Source of the DNA: Hyphomicrobiales bacterium | Lineage (GTDB): Bacteria > Pseudomonadota > Alphaproteobacteria > Rhizobiales > JACESI01 | NCBI GenBank assembly: GCA_039989895.1 | Contig: JBDXGY010000006.1 | Span: 620,001-684,000 of the forward strand | Direction: 5' to 3' | DNA length: 64,000 bases | In this document: one piece after another, positions 1-8,343 of the stretch | How the letters are laid out: the number at the start of each line of letters is the position of its first letter | How positions within the stretch are numbered: the stretch's first letter is position 1 | Notes under the pieces: model-generated | What the model was told of the DNA's origin: nothing | Databases searched by the model: none | The model's input: the letters and a program-made list of their open reading frames with translations, nothing else | Translations under genes and position numbers: made by a program

Positions 1-310
1 CAGAGGCCAAGATCGCTCAGTCCGGTTGCGCAATGTACTGTCAGGGGTATGCGCCAAGGTAATTTTGCTGGGTTGCAATTATTCCAAGCGTCTTCGGCCA
101 AGCGAACTTTTTTCACAGTAGTGACTTTGCTGAAGGACGGAAGTGGGTATCGGGGCGGTTCGGTGTGCGTATCAAAGTCCTTATAGTTTCAAATACCTGT
201 GCACGGCTTTGTGCTTTGAGTATTGATAAACCTCTTTGGATAATGAATAAATAGATCAATCATGAAACTCATTATTTTGATATTTGATAAGAATAGAGAG
301 GTCGCGCACA
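1..310. other. Window edge and upstream region of the LysR gene
   Basis: No gene can be assigned here. Two reading frames are open from the left edge (to a TAG at 184 and a TAA at 60) and either could be the tail of a gene that starts outside the window, but neither short tail resembles a family I recognise. The last 80 bases are AT-rich and probably carry the promoter of the LysR gene. LysR regulators are often divergent from a target gene, and any such target would lie beyond the left edge. Confidence 0.4.
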
Positions 311-1207
311 ATGGATCGGCTAAAAAGTCTCGAAGTTTTCATGGCGGTTGCTGAAACCGAAAGTTTTTCTGGGGGAGCGCGTAAATGCGGCCTAAGCGCG
401 CCTTCAGCGACACGCGGCGTTAACGCGCTAGAAGCACGTCTTGGTGCGCGCCTGTTCACACGGACAACACGCCGTGTAAGATTGACCGAAGTTGGTCAGG
501 CTTATCTTGAGGATGCTCGCCATATTCTGGGACAAATGCAGGCGGCCGATGATGCGGCAAAGGGGGCGGCGACTAATCCAGTCGGACAGCTTCGGATCAC
601 CTGCTCCAATGAATTTGGCCGTATCTATGTGACTCCAATCTTGACTGAATTTCTGGATACTCATCTGACTGTCAGTGCGGATGTGCTGATGGTCGATCGG
701 ATTGTGAATATGGTTGAAGAAGGCTTCGACCTTGCAGTGCGCATTGGCGAGCTGCCATCATCAGGCCTCGCAGCTGTTCGTGTTGGTCAAGTCAGACGGA
801 TTGTGTGCGGTTCAGCGGAATATTTTGCGGTAAATGGCACTCCGAAGACACCCGCTGACTTGCAAAAACATCAGATCGTGTCGGCCTCACCAGTCAGCCC
901 TACGACCGAATGGCGTTTCGGGCATGAGATGCAAGAAACTGTTCGCATCAAACCGCGCTTGACAGTCAGCAGTGTCGCTACGGCAATCTCAGTCGCCAAA
1001 CGCAATTGGGGTATTTGTAGAGCTCTGTCCTATCAGGTAGGCCCGGATCTAGAGACAGGTGTTTTACAAACGGTGCTCGAAGACTTTGAACCCGCACCCT
1101 TGCCGATCCATCTTGTTCATGTTGAGGGGCGACGGGCCCCGGCCAAGATCCGTGCGTTTATTGACTTAGCAAAAGACCGCCTAAAAGCCACTTCGGTTTT
1201 AAATTAG
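311..1207 (+). CDS. LysR-family transcriptional regulator
   Basis: A 298-residue DNA-binding regulator. The N-terminal winged helix-turn-helix covers about residues 1-60 (MDRLKSLEVFMAV, then RLGARLFTRTTRRVRLTE). A periplasmic-binding-protein-like effector domain from about residue 90 to the end shows the usual LysR pattern. The RTTR stretch and overall layout resemble the DmlR/AaeR-like branch, whose members respond to small organic acids or aromatics; the ligand here cannot be read from the sequence. I chose ATG 311 because LysR proteins begin with this motif; an in-frame ATG at 284 would add nine atypical residues. No divergent partner is visible inside the window. The next gene, dusA, lies 174 bp downstream and is probably independent. 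Confidence 0.88.
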   Translation: MDRLKSLEVFMAVAETESFSGGARKCGLSAPSATRGVNALEARLGARLFTRTTRRVRLTEVGQAYLEDARHILGQMQAADDAAKGAATNPVGQLRITCSNEFGRIYVTPILTEFLDTHLTVSADVLMVDRIVNMVEEGFDLAVRIGELPSSGLAAVRVGQVRRIVCGSAEYFAVNGTPKTPADLQKHQIVSASPVSPTTEWRFGHEMQETVRIKPRLTVSSVATAISVAKRNWGICRALSYQVGPDLETGVLQTVLEDFEPAPLPIHLVHVEGRRAPAKIRAFIDLAKDRLKATSVLN

Positions 1208-1381
1208 GTCTAGCTAGCGTAGCCCCTTGCGTCTGATCTGGACCCCGTATACACCGAAGGCTAGCTTGTTTACAGTGGCCATATCGTCCTCGCTGAGCCG
1301 TCAAAAAGAAGTGAGCCGTGAGAGGTTGGAACGTGCTCCTGTGTAAAAATTATCTCGTAACAGTTTGAATGCACAAGAAAA

Positions 1382-2392
1382 ATGAAGATAAATCAACACG
1401 CTAGGTTTTCCGTTGCGCCGATGATGGATTGGACGGATCGGCATTGCCGCTACTTTCATCGCCAATTATCGGCGCATGCGCTGCTCTATACTGAAATGGT
1501 CACAGCGGATGCGATCATTCATGGTGACCGTGAACGGCTGCTTGGGTTTTCACAAAATGAACACCCTGTTGCGCTTCAGCTGGGTGGTTCAGAACCTGAA
1601 AAACTAGCGCTTGCTGCCAAAATTGGGGCTGATTTTGGCTATGACGAAATAAACCTCAATGTTGGTTGTCCTTCGGATCGTGTGCAAAGCGGCACATTTG
1701 GCGCATGTTTGATGCGAGAGCCGCAGCTTGTCGGTGATTGTGTGAAGGCAATGAAAGAGGCGGTGACTTGCCCTGTAACTGTGAAATGCCGTATTGGTGT
1801 TGATGAACAAGACACGCTGGTGGCGCTTGACGAATTGGCGAATGCAGTTGTCGATAGTGGTGTCGACGCACTATGGGTTCATGCGCGCAAAGCGTGGCTT
1901 GAGGGGCTAAGCCCGAAGCAAAACCGTGATGTGCCGCCGCTTGATTATGAGCGTGTTTATGCATTGAAACAGCGCTTGCCTGATGTCTTTATCGGCATCA
2001 ATGGCGGAATTTCGACGCTTGATGAGGCGTCTGTGCATCTTGAGCATGTGGATGGTGTGATGCTCGGGCGTGCAGCCTATCAAGATGCAAGCCTACTCAC
2101 AGAAGTAGATAACCGCATTTATGGGCAAGAAGACAAAGTCTTTGCCAAGCCCTTTAATTGGCAAAACCTGTGCGATGCGATGATGCTTTATTGCGATCAG
2201 GAAATGGCTAAAGGCGTAAGGTTGTCGGCCATCACGCGCCATATGATAGGCCTCTTCCATGGATTACCCGGTGCGCGACGGTACCGACAAATTTTATCAG
2301 AAGAAGCACGGTTAGATACCGCAAAGCCTGAGGTCATCGAACGGGCTTTTGGCGCTGTAGTGTTGCCATCGCAAATTGAGGACGTCGCTTAG
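1382..2392 (+). CDS. dusA: tRNA-dihydrouridine synthase DusA
   Basis: A 336-residue FMN-dependent enzyme that uses NADPH to reduce specific uridines in the D-loop of tRNA to dihydrouridine. The TIM-barrel N-terminus shows SVAPMMDWTDRHCRYF. The catalytic cysteine is C96 in NLNVGCPSDRV, followed by GTFGACLM, and the barrel's phosphate-binding end shows INGGI and GVMLGRAAYQ. The length and the long spacing before the C-terminal helical domain fit DusA rather than DusB or DusC. The gene converges with the aspartic protease gene and the two stop codons overlap by two bases, so no separate terminator fits between them. Confidence 0.95.
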   Translation: MKINQHARFSVAPMMDWTDRHCRYFHRQLSAHALLYTEMVTADAIIHGDRERLLGFSQNEHPVALQLGGSEPEKLALAAKIGADFGYDEINLNVGCPSDRVQSGTFGACLMREPQLVGDCVKAMKEAVTCPVTVKCRIGVDEQDTLVALDELANAVVDSGVDALWVHARKAWLEGLSPKQNRDVPPLDYERVYALKQRLPDVFIGINGGISTLDEASVHLEHVDGVMLGRAAYQDASLLTEVDNRIYGQEDKVFAKPFNWQNLCDAMMLYCDQEMAKGVRLSAITRHMIGLFHGLPGARRYRQILSEEARLDTAKPEVIERAFGAVVLPSQIEDVA

Positions 2393-3087
2393 TCTCGAAA
2401 CTCCAGCGTGTCACCAGCCACACTAAAGCCGGTCAATTCATTCATGAATGTCATGCCAAGCAAGCTGGATTTTAAATCTTGTTTATTGGCAATAAGCCCG
2501 CGTATGTTTTTGCGGACAATTGAGCCAATCTGAATTGAGCCAATTCTAATAGGGGCTGCTGTGGTGCGGCCATTTGCAGTGTCCACAGAAACACTGAAGT
2601 TCAAACGATCAGGGGTGAAGCCCGCACGAATTGCATCGTCATAGGTCAAGACTACAGCGTTTGCACCAGTATCAAACAGGAAATCAATATCCTGTGCATT
2701 GACCACAGCTTTGACAATAAAATCGCCTGACTTGCCTCTTGCAATTTGTACACGATTATCATCAAGGCTGACCGGTTGACCTGGATTAAGCGAGGCCGTG
2801 ATGCGCTGCCAAATTGGTTTTAAATCATCCTTGAATGTATATCCCCCAATGAGAAGAAGCCCAGCAAGAAGCCAGATGCCAATATCACGAAGAACTTTTG
2901 AAAATTTAAGGCCGCGCAGAGTGAAGCCAGAGGCGATCAAGAGACCAATAATGGTGAGATAAGAAATATTGGCAAATTGTTCGTCTTCAAGGCCCAAAAC
3001 AGTGCTTCCTTCGGGCAACACAAGCAAAATGACGAGGGTGAGTGCCAAAAGCCCCAGCAACAGCAAAAGAAGGTGGCTACTACGCAT
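2389..3087 (-). CDS. Membrane-anchored retropepsin-like (clan AA) aspartic protease, TIGR02281 type
   Basis: A 232-residue protein with two or three N-terminal hydrophobic segments (about residues 5-25, 40-58 and 65-85) followed by a soluble retroviral-type aspartic protease domain. The catalytic signature is FLFDTGANAVVLT, and a later LLGMTFMNEL matches the flap and hydrophobic core of the family. The topology places the protease domain on the periplasmic side. The substrate is unknown for this bacterial family. It is the last gene of a cobS-DUF1289-protease operon: its ATG overlaps the DUF1289 stop by 8 bp, so translation is probably coupled. Confidence 0.85.
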   Translation of the reverse strand: MRSSHLLLLLLGLLALTLVILLVLPEGSTVLGLEDEQFANISYLTIIGLLIASGFTLRGLKFSKVLRDIGIWLLAGLLLIGGYTFKDDLKPIWQRITASLNPGQPVSLDDNRVQIARGKSGDFIVKAVVNAQDIDFLFDTGANAVVLTYDDAIRAGFTPDRLNFSVSVDTANGRTTAAPIRIGSIQIGSIVRKNIRGLIANKQDLKSSLLGMTFMNELTGFSVAGDTLEFRD

Positions 3088-3340
3088 TTTTTAAAGTGGC
3101 CTTCGCACGGTGGCGGGCGTTGCGTTTCTCACGCCGCTTTTTAGTCAAAGCATCGAGACGCTTATCACTTTGATCAATAATATTTTTTTTCATTGAGTTG
3201 GATAACGTCGCCCATCGATCGATTTCGCTCTGTGTGCGCCCACAACCAAGACACACATCTTCATCGGTATCTTTAACGCAAAGGTTGATGCATGGGTCGG
3301 CTGGGTTTTCCATGGTTGATGCTGTGTCGATGTTGTTCAT
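3080..3340 (-). CDS. DUF1289 family Cys-rich protein
   Basis: An 86-residue protein with the DUF1289 signature: PCINLC, then CLGCGRTQSEIDRW, giving four cysteines that could hold a metal or an iron-sulfur cluster. The C-terminus is strongly basic (KKRREKRNARHRAKA). I chose the ATG at 3340 because it overlaps the cobS stop as ATGA, a classic coupling junction; a longer upstream frame would run into cobS coding sequence and lacks family similarity. A second ATG at 3313 also remains possible. Its function is unknown. Its position in the operon does not by itself imply a role in cobalamin synthesis. Confidence 0.8.
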   Translation of the reverse strand: MNNIDTASTMENPADPCINLCVKDTDEDVCLGCGRTQSEIDRWATLSNSMKKNIIDQSDKRLDALTKKRREKRNARHRAKATLKNA

Positions 3341-4122
3341 GTGTTGAATGTAGTTAGCCCGATTAAAAAAGCAATCTCTGTGATGACCTGTATCGCTCCA
3401 ATGGTGTCGCCCGTTTGTCCATTGATTTGTTTGATGCAAAGAGTGCGAAAAGCAATCAGTGCAATGATCACTATAACCATGCCGATAAAAACACTAAGTG
3501 CTGGGAAAGCAAAGAATGTGAGGGTGAGGGTGCTGATGATGCCTGTTGCCAAAGCCCATGTCATGGCTCGCTCATCAGGCTGACCAAAGGACGCTGCCAG
3601 TCCATCTTGTCGCGCGAGTGGTAGGCTTTGCCAGAAATAGACTTGAACAGCACGTGAAAGCATTTGGCTGGCCAGATAAGCCAAAATGCCAGCAAGAAGT
3701 GATATTTCGATAAGAGCGGTAAGAAGCGCAAAGCGTAAAATCAGCGCCATGATGGATGCAGCAACACCAAAGGCGCCGACGCGGCTATCTTTCATAATGG
3801 TAAGTTTGTCTTCCAGTGTACGTCCACCACCGAACCCATCAGCACAATCAGCAAGTCCATCTTCATGCAAAGCGCCTGTCACAGCGAGTTGTATGGTAAT
3901 AGTCACGGCAGCAACTACCATGGGCGGTACATTCAATAATCCCAAAAGAACCATAGCGCTGATAGCAGGGATTGCGATCAAAAAGCCTGCGACAGGAAAC
4001 ATACGCGAAGACCTCTTGAAGTCTGGCTTATCATGATTTGCCAAAATTTCAGGTATTGGAAAGCGTGATAAAAACTGCACGCAAACCGTGAGATCTTTGA
4101 ATAGAAGATTATTTGATATCAT
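3337..4122 (-). CDS. cobS: Adenosylcobinamide-GDP ribazoletransferase CobS (cobalamin synthase)
   Basis: A 261-residue integral membrane enzyme that joins adenosylcobinamide-GDP with alpha-ribazole (or its phosphate) to give adenosylcobalamin, the last assembly step. It shows the family motif GALHEDGLADCADGFGGG and about six hydrophobic segments. The N-terminus (FLSRFPIP) is typical. It is divergent from cobT, which makes the alpha-ribazole phosphate that CobS consumes, so the two genes form a functional pair around a shared 190 bp intergenic region. The first gene of a three-gene operon. Confidence 0.93.
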   Translation of the reverse strand: MISNNLLFKDLTVCVQFLSRFPIPEILANHDKPDFKRSSRMFPVAGFLIAIPAISAMVLLGLLNVPPMVVAAVTITIQLAVTGALHEDGLADCADGFGGGRTLEDKLTIMKDSRVGAFGVAASIMALILRFALLTALIEISLLAGILAYLASQMLSRAVQVYFWQSLPLARQDGLAASFGQPDERAMTWALATGIISTLTLTFFAFPALSVFIGMVIVIIALIAFRTLCIKQINGQTGDTIGAIQVITEIAFLIGLTTFNT

Positions 4123-4312
4123 ACGGAAACTACTAAATGTATTTTAAAAGATGAGGAAAGGTATGTAGTTGTCATGTTCTGGATACTTGAAATAATCAAT
4201 AGACAGGTGATAGACAAGGCAACTGCAAAATCTTGTTTGTGATTCCGTCTTTTTATCTGGTTCTCATAACCACATTAAAGTGCGCGCATGTTAAAGGGAA
4301 GACTGAATTATA
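4123..4312. promoter_or_regulatory. Divergent promoter region between cobS and cobT
   Basis: This 190 bp AT-rich region must contain both promoters. I looked for the conserved B12-box features of a cobalamin riboswitch and did not find them, and the space is short for one with its expression platform. Control by B12 is therefore not shown here. Confidence 0.4.
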
Positions 4313-5344
4313 ATGACTGCCGATAACGATCCGCTTGATGACATTCGCAATCTTGTCAAAATGATGCCCCACGCAGACCAAGAGGCTGTAATTGCAGTAA
4401 AAAATCGAGATAAAGAGCTTACCAAACCAGTCGGGTCGCTAGGCAAATTAGAAGAACTCGTTGAGTGGTTAGCGGCGTGGCAAGGGGACCCAAAACCCGT
4501 CATTACACGCCCGCTTGTGGTTATTTTTGCAGGTAATCACGGAGTGGCGAATAAAGGTGTCTCTGCTTATCCGCAAAGTGTGACACAGGCGATGGTTGAA
4601 AACTTTGCAGCTGGTGGTGCTGCTATAAACCAGCTCTGTCTTTCCAATGACCTTGGCTTGAAGATTTTTGATCTAGCGCTTGAAGTGCCAACGCCTGATA
4701 TCAGCGAAGAAGATGGCTTTGATGCGTCTGGCTGTGCGGCGACAATTGCCTTTGGTATGGAAGCTATTGCCGGCGGCACAGACCTTTTGTGTATAGGTGA
4801 AATGGGCATAGGCAACACAACAGTAGCCTCTATTTTATATCATGCGCTTTATGGTGGTGAGGCTAGCGATTGGGTAGGGCCAGGAACCGGTATTAATGAT
4901 GATATGTTGGCGATTAAGTGTGAAGTAACAAAAGTTGCAGTTGAGCGCGCTGGTGGTCCTGTATCACGCTCAGGCATTGATGGTATAGAGGTTCTACGCC
5001 GCCTTGGGGGGCGTGAAATAGCGGCAATGGCCGGCGCGATTATTGCTGCACGCCACCAAAGAATTCCAGTTATTGTGGATGGTTTTGTCGCGACCGCCGC
5101 AGCCGCTGTTTTACATTCGGTGCGAGCGGATGCAATCGACCACTGCCTGTTTGCTCACAAATCTTCAGAGCCAGCTCATGACGCAGTCCTAAAGAGGCTG
5201 GGCAAAGAACCTCTATTCGATTTTAACATGAGATTAGGCGAAGGCACCGGTGCGGCGCTTGCTGCAGGTATAGTGAAAGCGGCAGCTAAAATGCATGGTG
5301 ATATGGCAACATTTGAGCAGGCAAAGGTTCCAAACTCACTTTAA
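4313..5344 (+). CDS. cobT: Nicotinate-nucleotide--dimethylbenzimidazole phosphoribosyltransferase CobT
   Basis: A 343-residue enzyme that transfers phosphoribose from nicotinate mononucleotide to 5,6-dimethylbenzimidazole, producing alpha-ribazole 5'-phosphate for the lower loop of cobalamin. The N-terminal KPVGSLGKLEELVEWLAAWQ and the C-terminal MRLGEGTGAALA are family signatures, and E310 in the latter aligns with the proposed catalytic glutamate. Length matches the usual 340-360 residues. This is the CobU/CobT-type transferase, not the unrelated cobaltochelatase subunit also called CobT. The stop codon overlaps the end of the convergent histidine kinase gene. Confidence 0.94.
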   Translation: MTADNDPLDDIRNLVKMMPHADQEAVIAVKNRDKELTKPVGSLGKLEELVEWLAAWQGDPKPVITRPLVVIFAGNHGVANKGVSAYPQSVTQAMVENFAAGGAAINQLCLSNDLGLKIFDLALEVPTPDISEEDGFDASGCAATIAFGMEAIAGGTDLLCIGEMGIGNTTVASILYHALYGGEASDWVGPGTGINDDMLAIKCEVTKVAVERAGGPVSRSGIDGIEVLRRLGGREIAAMAGAIIAARHQRIPVIVDGFVATAAAAVLHSVRADAIDHCLFAHKSSEPAHDAVLKRLGKEPLFDFNMRLGEGTGAALAAGIVKAAAKMHGDMATFEQAKVPNSL

Positions 5345-6891
5345 GCTGATAGGCGATGATTCTGCTGGTCGCTTTCCAGCCTTTGTGCCGGCTTTTTAAT
5401 GGGAGCCAATGCTTCCATAACGCGTATTCTTGGCAATGATACTGTAACAGTTGTTCCCACCCGCAGCTTTGATTTTAAATTAAACGTACCACCATGAATG
5501 TTGATGAGAGCCTGAGAGATTGGCAGGCCAAGGCCTGTTCCTTGTTCTGCATTTTTAATAGCAGATGAGCCTTGGCCGAATTGTTCCATAACAGTTGGAA
5601 TTTCATCTTCAGGAATGCCTGGCCCAGTATCCTCAACTGATACATATTGCCCCCCACCTGATGTCCAACCAGCATAGATAGTTATAGTGCCGTTTTGTGG
5701 GGTAAATTTCACTGCGTTAGAGAGAAGGTTTAAAACAACCTGACGTATCGCGCGTTGGTCTGCCCAGACTTTTGGCATTTTATTCTCAAACAAGAAATTG
5801 ATTTGTATTTTCTTGTTTTTGGCACGTATTTCTATAAGCGTTTTGCAATCTTCGACGACTTCGACAAGACAAACTGCTTCTTCATTTAAATCGTAACGTT
5901 CTGCTTCAATGCGCGATAGATCAAGAATCTCATTGATCAAATTGAGAAGGTGATCACCACTTGAATGAATATCGACGACATATTCTTTGTATGAATCATT
6001 TTTAAGAGGACCAAGTAATTCGCTCTTCATGATTTCCGAAAAGCCGATAATAGCATTTAATGGTGTGCGCAACTCATGGCTCATCGTTGCTAGGAAGCGT
6101 GATTTTGCAATATTTGCTTCTTCTGCTCTTCGTGCAGATTCATTAGATACCAATGTTGCCTCTTCCAGATCGACAATAAGATTGTCTTTCTCATCACGTA
6201 TATTGAACACTTGAATGAAGTTCTCTTTGATATGACGGGCCATTAAGATGAAGAGAATTTGCGCGATAATAAACAGGCTAGCCATCATGATCATGCTTGT
6301 ATAGCCTGAAAGGCCGAAACTTAAGGTTAGAACCATAGTGATGGGTAAAATATCGCAGAGTAACGCCAAAGATATATGGGCGCTGATGAAGCAATAAATT
6401 GCAGCAACAAGCAGCAACGTTGTAAACATGAAGACGGGCTGGCTTAGCGATGGTGTGGTAACTGGAATTAAGAGAAATGTAGACCAAATGATACCACTTA
6501 GAAGACTGCAACAAATTAAGCTACGGTTCCATGCGGTGATTTTTTCATCACTTAAAGATTCTTTCTTTAAAAACCGTTTGGTGACGTGGATTATAAGCAT
6601 CTGCGCGCTTAAGCTGACGACCACCCATGCGATGACACCAAAATAATTCAGCCAGGCAAGACTGGCTAAGCCCATAAAGATAATCATCGCTACGATTAGC
6701 GGTGATATGCGGAGAAAGTTTTCTGCATGGATGGTTAGTATTGCTTTGTCAAACTCTATGGAATGACCACTTTCAGAAGTCAGCGCCCCACGCGTTTGTT
6801 TGATAGCTTTGCCTAATTTTGTAATTGGCATAATACGACGTTTTACGCTATTTCCCCGTATTGAACTATTTGATGTCTTCGCGTCGTGCAT
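5341..6891 (-). CDS. Membrane-bound sensor histidine kinase
   Basis: A 516-residue kinase with about six hydrophobic segments in residues 60-220, a short linker rich in charged residues, then a dimerization domain with the H-box FLATMSHELRTPLNAI (phospho-acceptor H272). The ATPase domain has an N-box (LLSNAVKF, N392), DTGPGIP near 421 and GTGLGLP near 451. It resembles the PleC/DivJ/PdhS class in its kinase core, but no PAS domain is visible and the sensor is membranous, so the signal and partner are unknown. No response-regulator gene is adjacent. I chose ATG 6891 because AGGA lies six bases upstream; a GTG at 6924 is possible but less convincing. Confidence 0.85.
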   Translation of the reverse strand: MHDAKTSNSSIRGNSVKRRIMPITKLGKAIKQTRGALTSESGHSIEFDKAILTIHAENFLRISPLIVAMIIFMGLASLAWLNYFGVIAWVVVSLSAQMLIIHVTKRFLKKESLSDEKITAWNRSLICCSLLSGIIWSTFLLIPVTTPSLSQPVFMFTTLLLVAAIYCFISAHISLALLCDILPITMVLTLSFGLSGYTSMIMMASLFIIAQILFILMARHIKENFIQVFNIRDEKDNLIVDLEEATLVSNESARRAEEANIAKSRFLATMSHELRTPLNAIIGFSEIMKSELLGPLKNDSYKEYVVDIHSSGDHLLNLINEILDLSRIEAERYDLNEEAVCLVEVVEDCKTLIEIRAKNKKIQINFLFENKMPKVWADQRAIRQVVLNLLSNAVKFTPQNGTITIYAGWTSGGGQYVSVEDTGPGIPEDEIPTVMEQFGQGSSAIKNAEQGTGLGLPISQALINIHGGTFNLKSKLRVGTTVTVSLPRIRVMEALAPIKKPAQRLESDQQNHRLSA

Positions 6892-7075
6892 ATACATTCC
6901 TGATCGTGCTTTCTTGCACCTCACCAGTAGTAATATGTTTTATAAGGCTTAATATCTGGCTGAAAGATATGGTTAAAATTTAATAAACGTGCGATTTTGT
7001 GTTTGGTGTTGAATAGGCCGATAACAAATGTGCGGTTTGATGGTGTCCTGTCAAAAAAGGTAGGGAGTAGGGAAA

Positions 7076-7699
7076 ATTTCTTATCGTGGAAGCATAGATA
7101 AGCTTGTCACTGAGATCGGCGCTTGTCGGATATGCGTTGATGCGCCTAAAGGCAATCCGCTGCCGCATAGCCCGCGACCCGTCATCCGGCTATCAACAAC
7201 CGCAAGACTTTGTATAGCAGGGCAAGCGCCAGGAAATCGCGTGCATCAATCCGGCATTCCTTTTACAGACCCATCAGGTGATAGGCTTCGCGACTGGATG
7301 GGCATTAGCGAGGATATATTTTACGATACAAGAAAATTATCCATTGTACCGATGGGGTTTTGCTTTCCTGGAAATGATGAAAAAGGTGGGGATCTACCTC
7401 CACGAGTTGAATGTCGCAGCCATTGGCATGAGCGCATTTTTGCTGCCATGCCTCAAATTGAATTGATCCTCCTCATTGGCCAATATGCACAAGCCTATCA
7501 TCTGGGTGATCAACGTGAAAAAACGCTGACCGCGACAGTTGCTAACTGGAAAAACATTTGGAAAAAACAAGACGTGCCGCGCGTTTTGCCTCTGCCTCAT
7601 CCTTCTTGGCGCAATAATGGTTGGATTAGAAAAAATCCATGGTTTTCGGATGAACTACTGCCTGTGTTGCGTGGCGAAGTTGCTCGATTAATAAATTAA
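7076..7699 (+). CDS. Uracil-DNA glycosylase-family protein, non-canonical or damaged start
   Basis: About 207 residues of the UDG superfamily, which removes uracil or related lesions from DNA. Visible motifs are ACRICVDAPKGNPLPH, GQAPGNRVHQSG (uracil-pocket motif), PFTDPSGDRLRDWMG, and the C-terminal LPHPSWRNNGW. The conserved N-terminal third lies upstream of the first standard in-frame start (GTG 7241), which would delete the GQAPG motif. Between the in-frame TAG at 7061 and 7241 there is no ATG, GTG or TTG. Candidates are ATT at 7076, eight bases after an AGGGAG sequence, or ATA at 7094, where the family's usual N-terminus would begin. It may use a rare start, or the start may have mutated and the gene be weakly expressed or dying. 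The family call is firm; the start is not. Confidence 0.72.
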   Translation: MSYRGSIDKLVTEIGACRICVDAPKGNPLPHSPRPVIRLSTTARLCIAGQAPGNRVHQSGIPFTDPSGDRLRDWMGISEDIFYDTRKLSIVPMGFCFPGNDEKGGDLPPRVECRSHWHERIFAAMPQIELILLIGQYAQAYHLGDQREKTLTATVANWKNIWKKQDVPRVLPLPHPSWRNNGWIRKNPWFSDELLPVLRGEVARLIN

Positions 7700-7797
7700 G
7701 CCTGAATCGAAAATAAATTCCATTAAATGTAATTTTTATCTTATATTTTGGAAGAAATAGTCTTATATGTAGCGTAAATAGGAATGGAGTTTCGTTT

Positions 7798-8292
7798 ATG
7801 CTGGATCGCCTTGATCGAAAAATACTATCAATTATTCAATCTGATGCCACTGTTTCAGTGGCCGAGATTGGTAAGCGCGTTGGCTTGTCAACGACACCGT
7901 GCTGGCGGCGTATACAGAAAATGGAAGAAGATGGCGTCATTTTGCGACGCGTCGCTGTGCTTGATGCCTCAAGTGTAAATGCGTCGGTGACAGCCTTTGT
8001 TTCGATTGTGACGAGTGATCATTCTGACGAATGGTTGAAGAGGTTTGCGGAGCTTATTCGTGAATTTCCTGAAGTGGTCGAATTTTACCGCATGGCAGGG
8101 CAGGTTGACTATCTGCTACGTGTCGTGGTGCCAGATATTGCTGCCTATGACGCTTTTTATCAAAAGCTGATTGAAAAAATTAAAATATCGGACGTTTCAA
8201 CGACATTTGCTATGGAGCAGATAAAATACACGACAGAGTTGCCGTTGAACTATATTCCGCTTGCAAAATCGGATAAGTCATCAACTGAATAA
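7798..8292 (+). CDS. Lrp/AsnC-family transcriptional regulator
   Basis: A 164-residue regulator with an N-terminal helix-turn-helix (residues about 1-60: LDRLDRKILSIIQSDATVS, then GLSTTPCWRRIQKMEEDGVI) and a C-terminal RAM ligand-binding domain (about 70-150, with EVVEFYRMAGQVDYLLRVV). Such proteins sense amino acids and usually act as octamers or larger rings. ATG 7798 is preceded by a GGAATGGAG stretch. It is convergent with the reductase gene and separated from it by a long hairpin. Its target is unknown; regulators of this type often control amino acid catabolism. Confidence 0.9.
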   Translation: MLDRLDRKILSIIQSDATVSVAEIGKRVGLSTTPCWRRIQKMEEDGVILRRVAVLDASSVNASVTAFVSIVTSDHSDEWLKRFAELIREFPEVVEFYRMAGQVDYLLRVVVPDIAAYDAFYQKLIEKIKISDVSTTFAMEQIKYTTELPLNYIPLAKSDKSSTE

Positions 8293-8301
8293 GTATATCA
8301 A

Positions 8302-8336
8302 GGTGCCTGTGCTACCAAGGGGCTAGCACAGGCACC
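8302..8336. terminator. Bidirectional hairpin between convergent genes
   Basis: A perfect 13-bp inverted repeat (GGTGCCTGTGCTA / TAGCACAGGCACC) with a nine-base loop sits exactly between the stops of the Lrp gene and the reductase gene. Neither side has a clear T-run, so it may act as a shared terminator, an mRNA 3' end stabiliser, or both. Confidence 0.75.
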
Positions 8337-8343
8337 GATACTA

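Noticed and set aside
1-186. Open frame from the left edge as a gene tail
   Set aside because: No recognisable family, and a second frame is equally open to position 60; not enough to call a gene.
4123-4312. Possible cobalamin riboswitch between cobS and cobT
   Set aside because: No B12-box or other conserved cobalamin riboswitch core could be found, and the region is short for two promoters plus a riboswitch.
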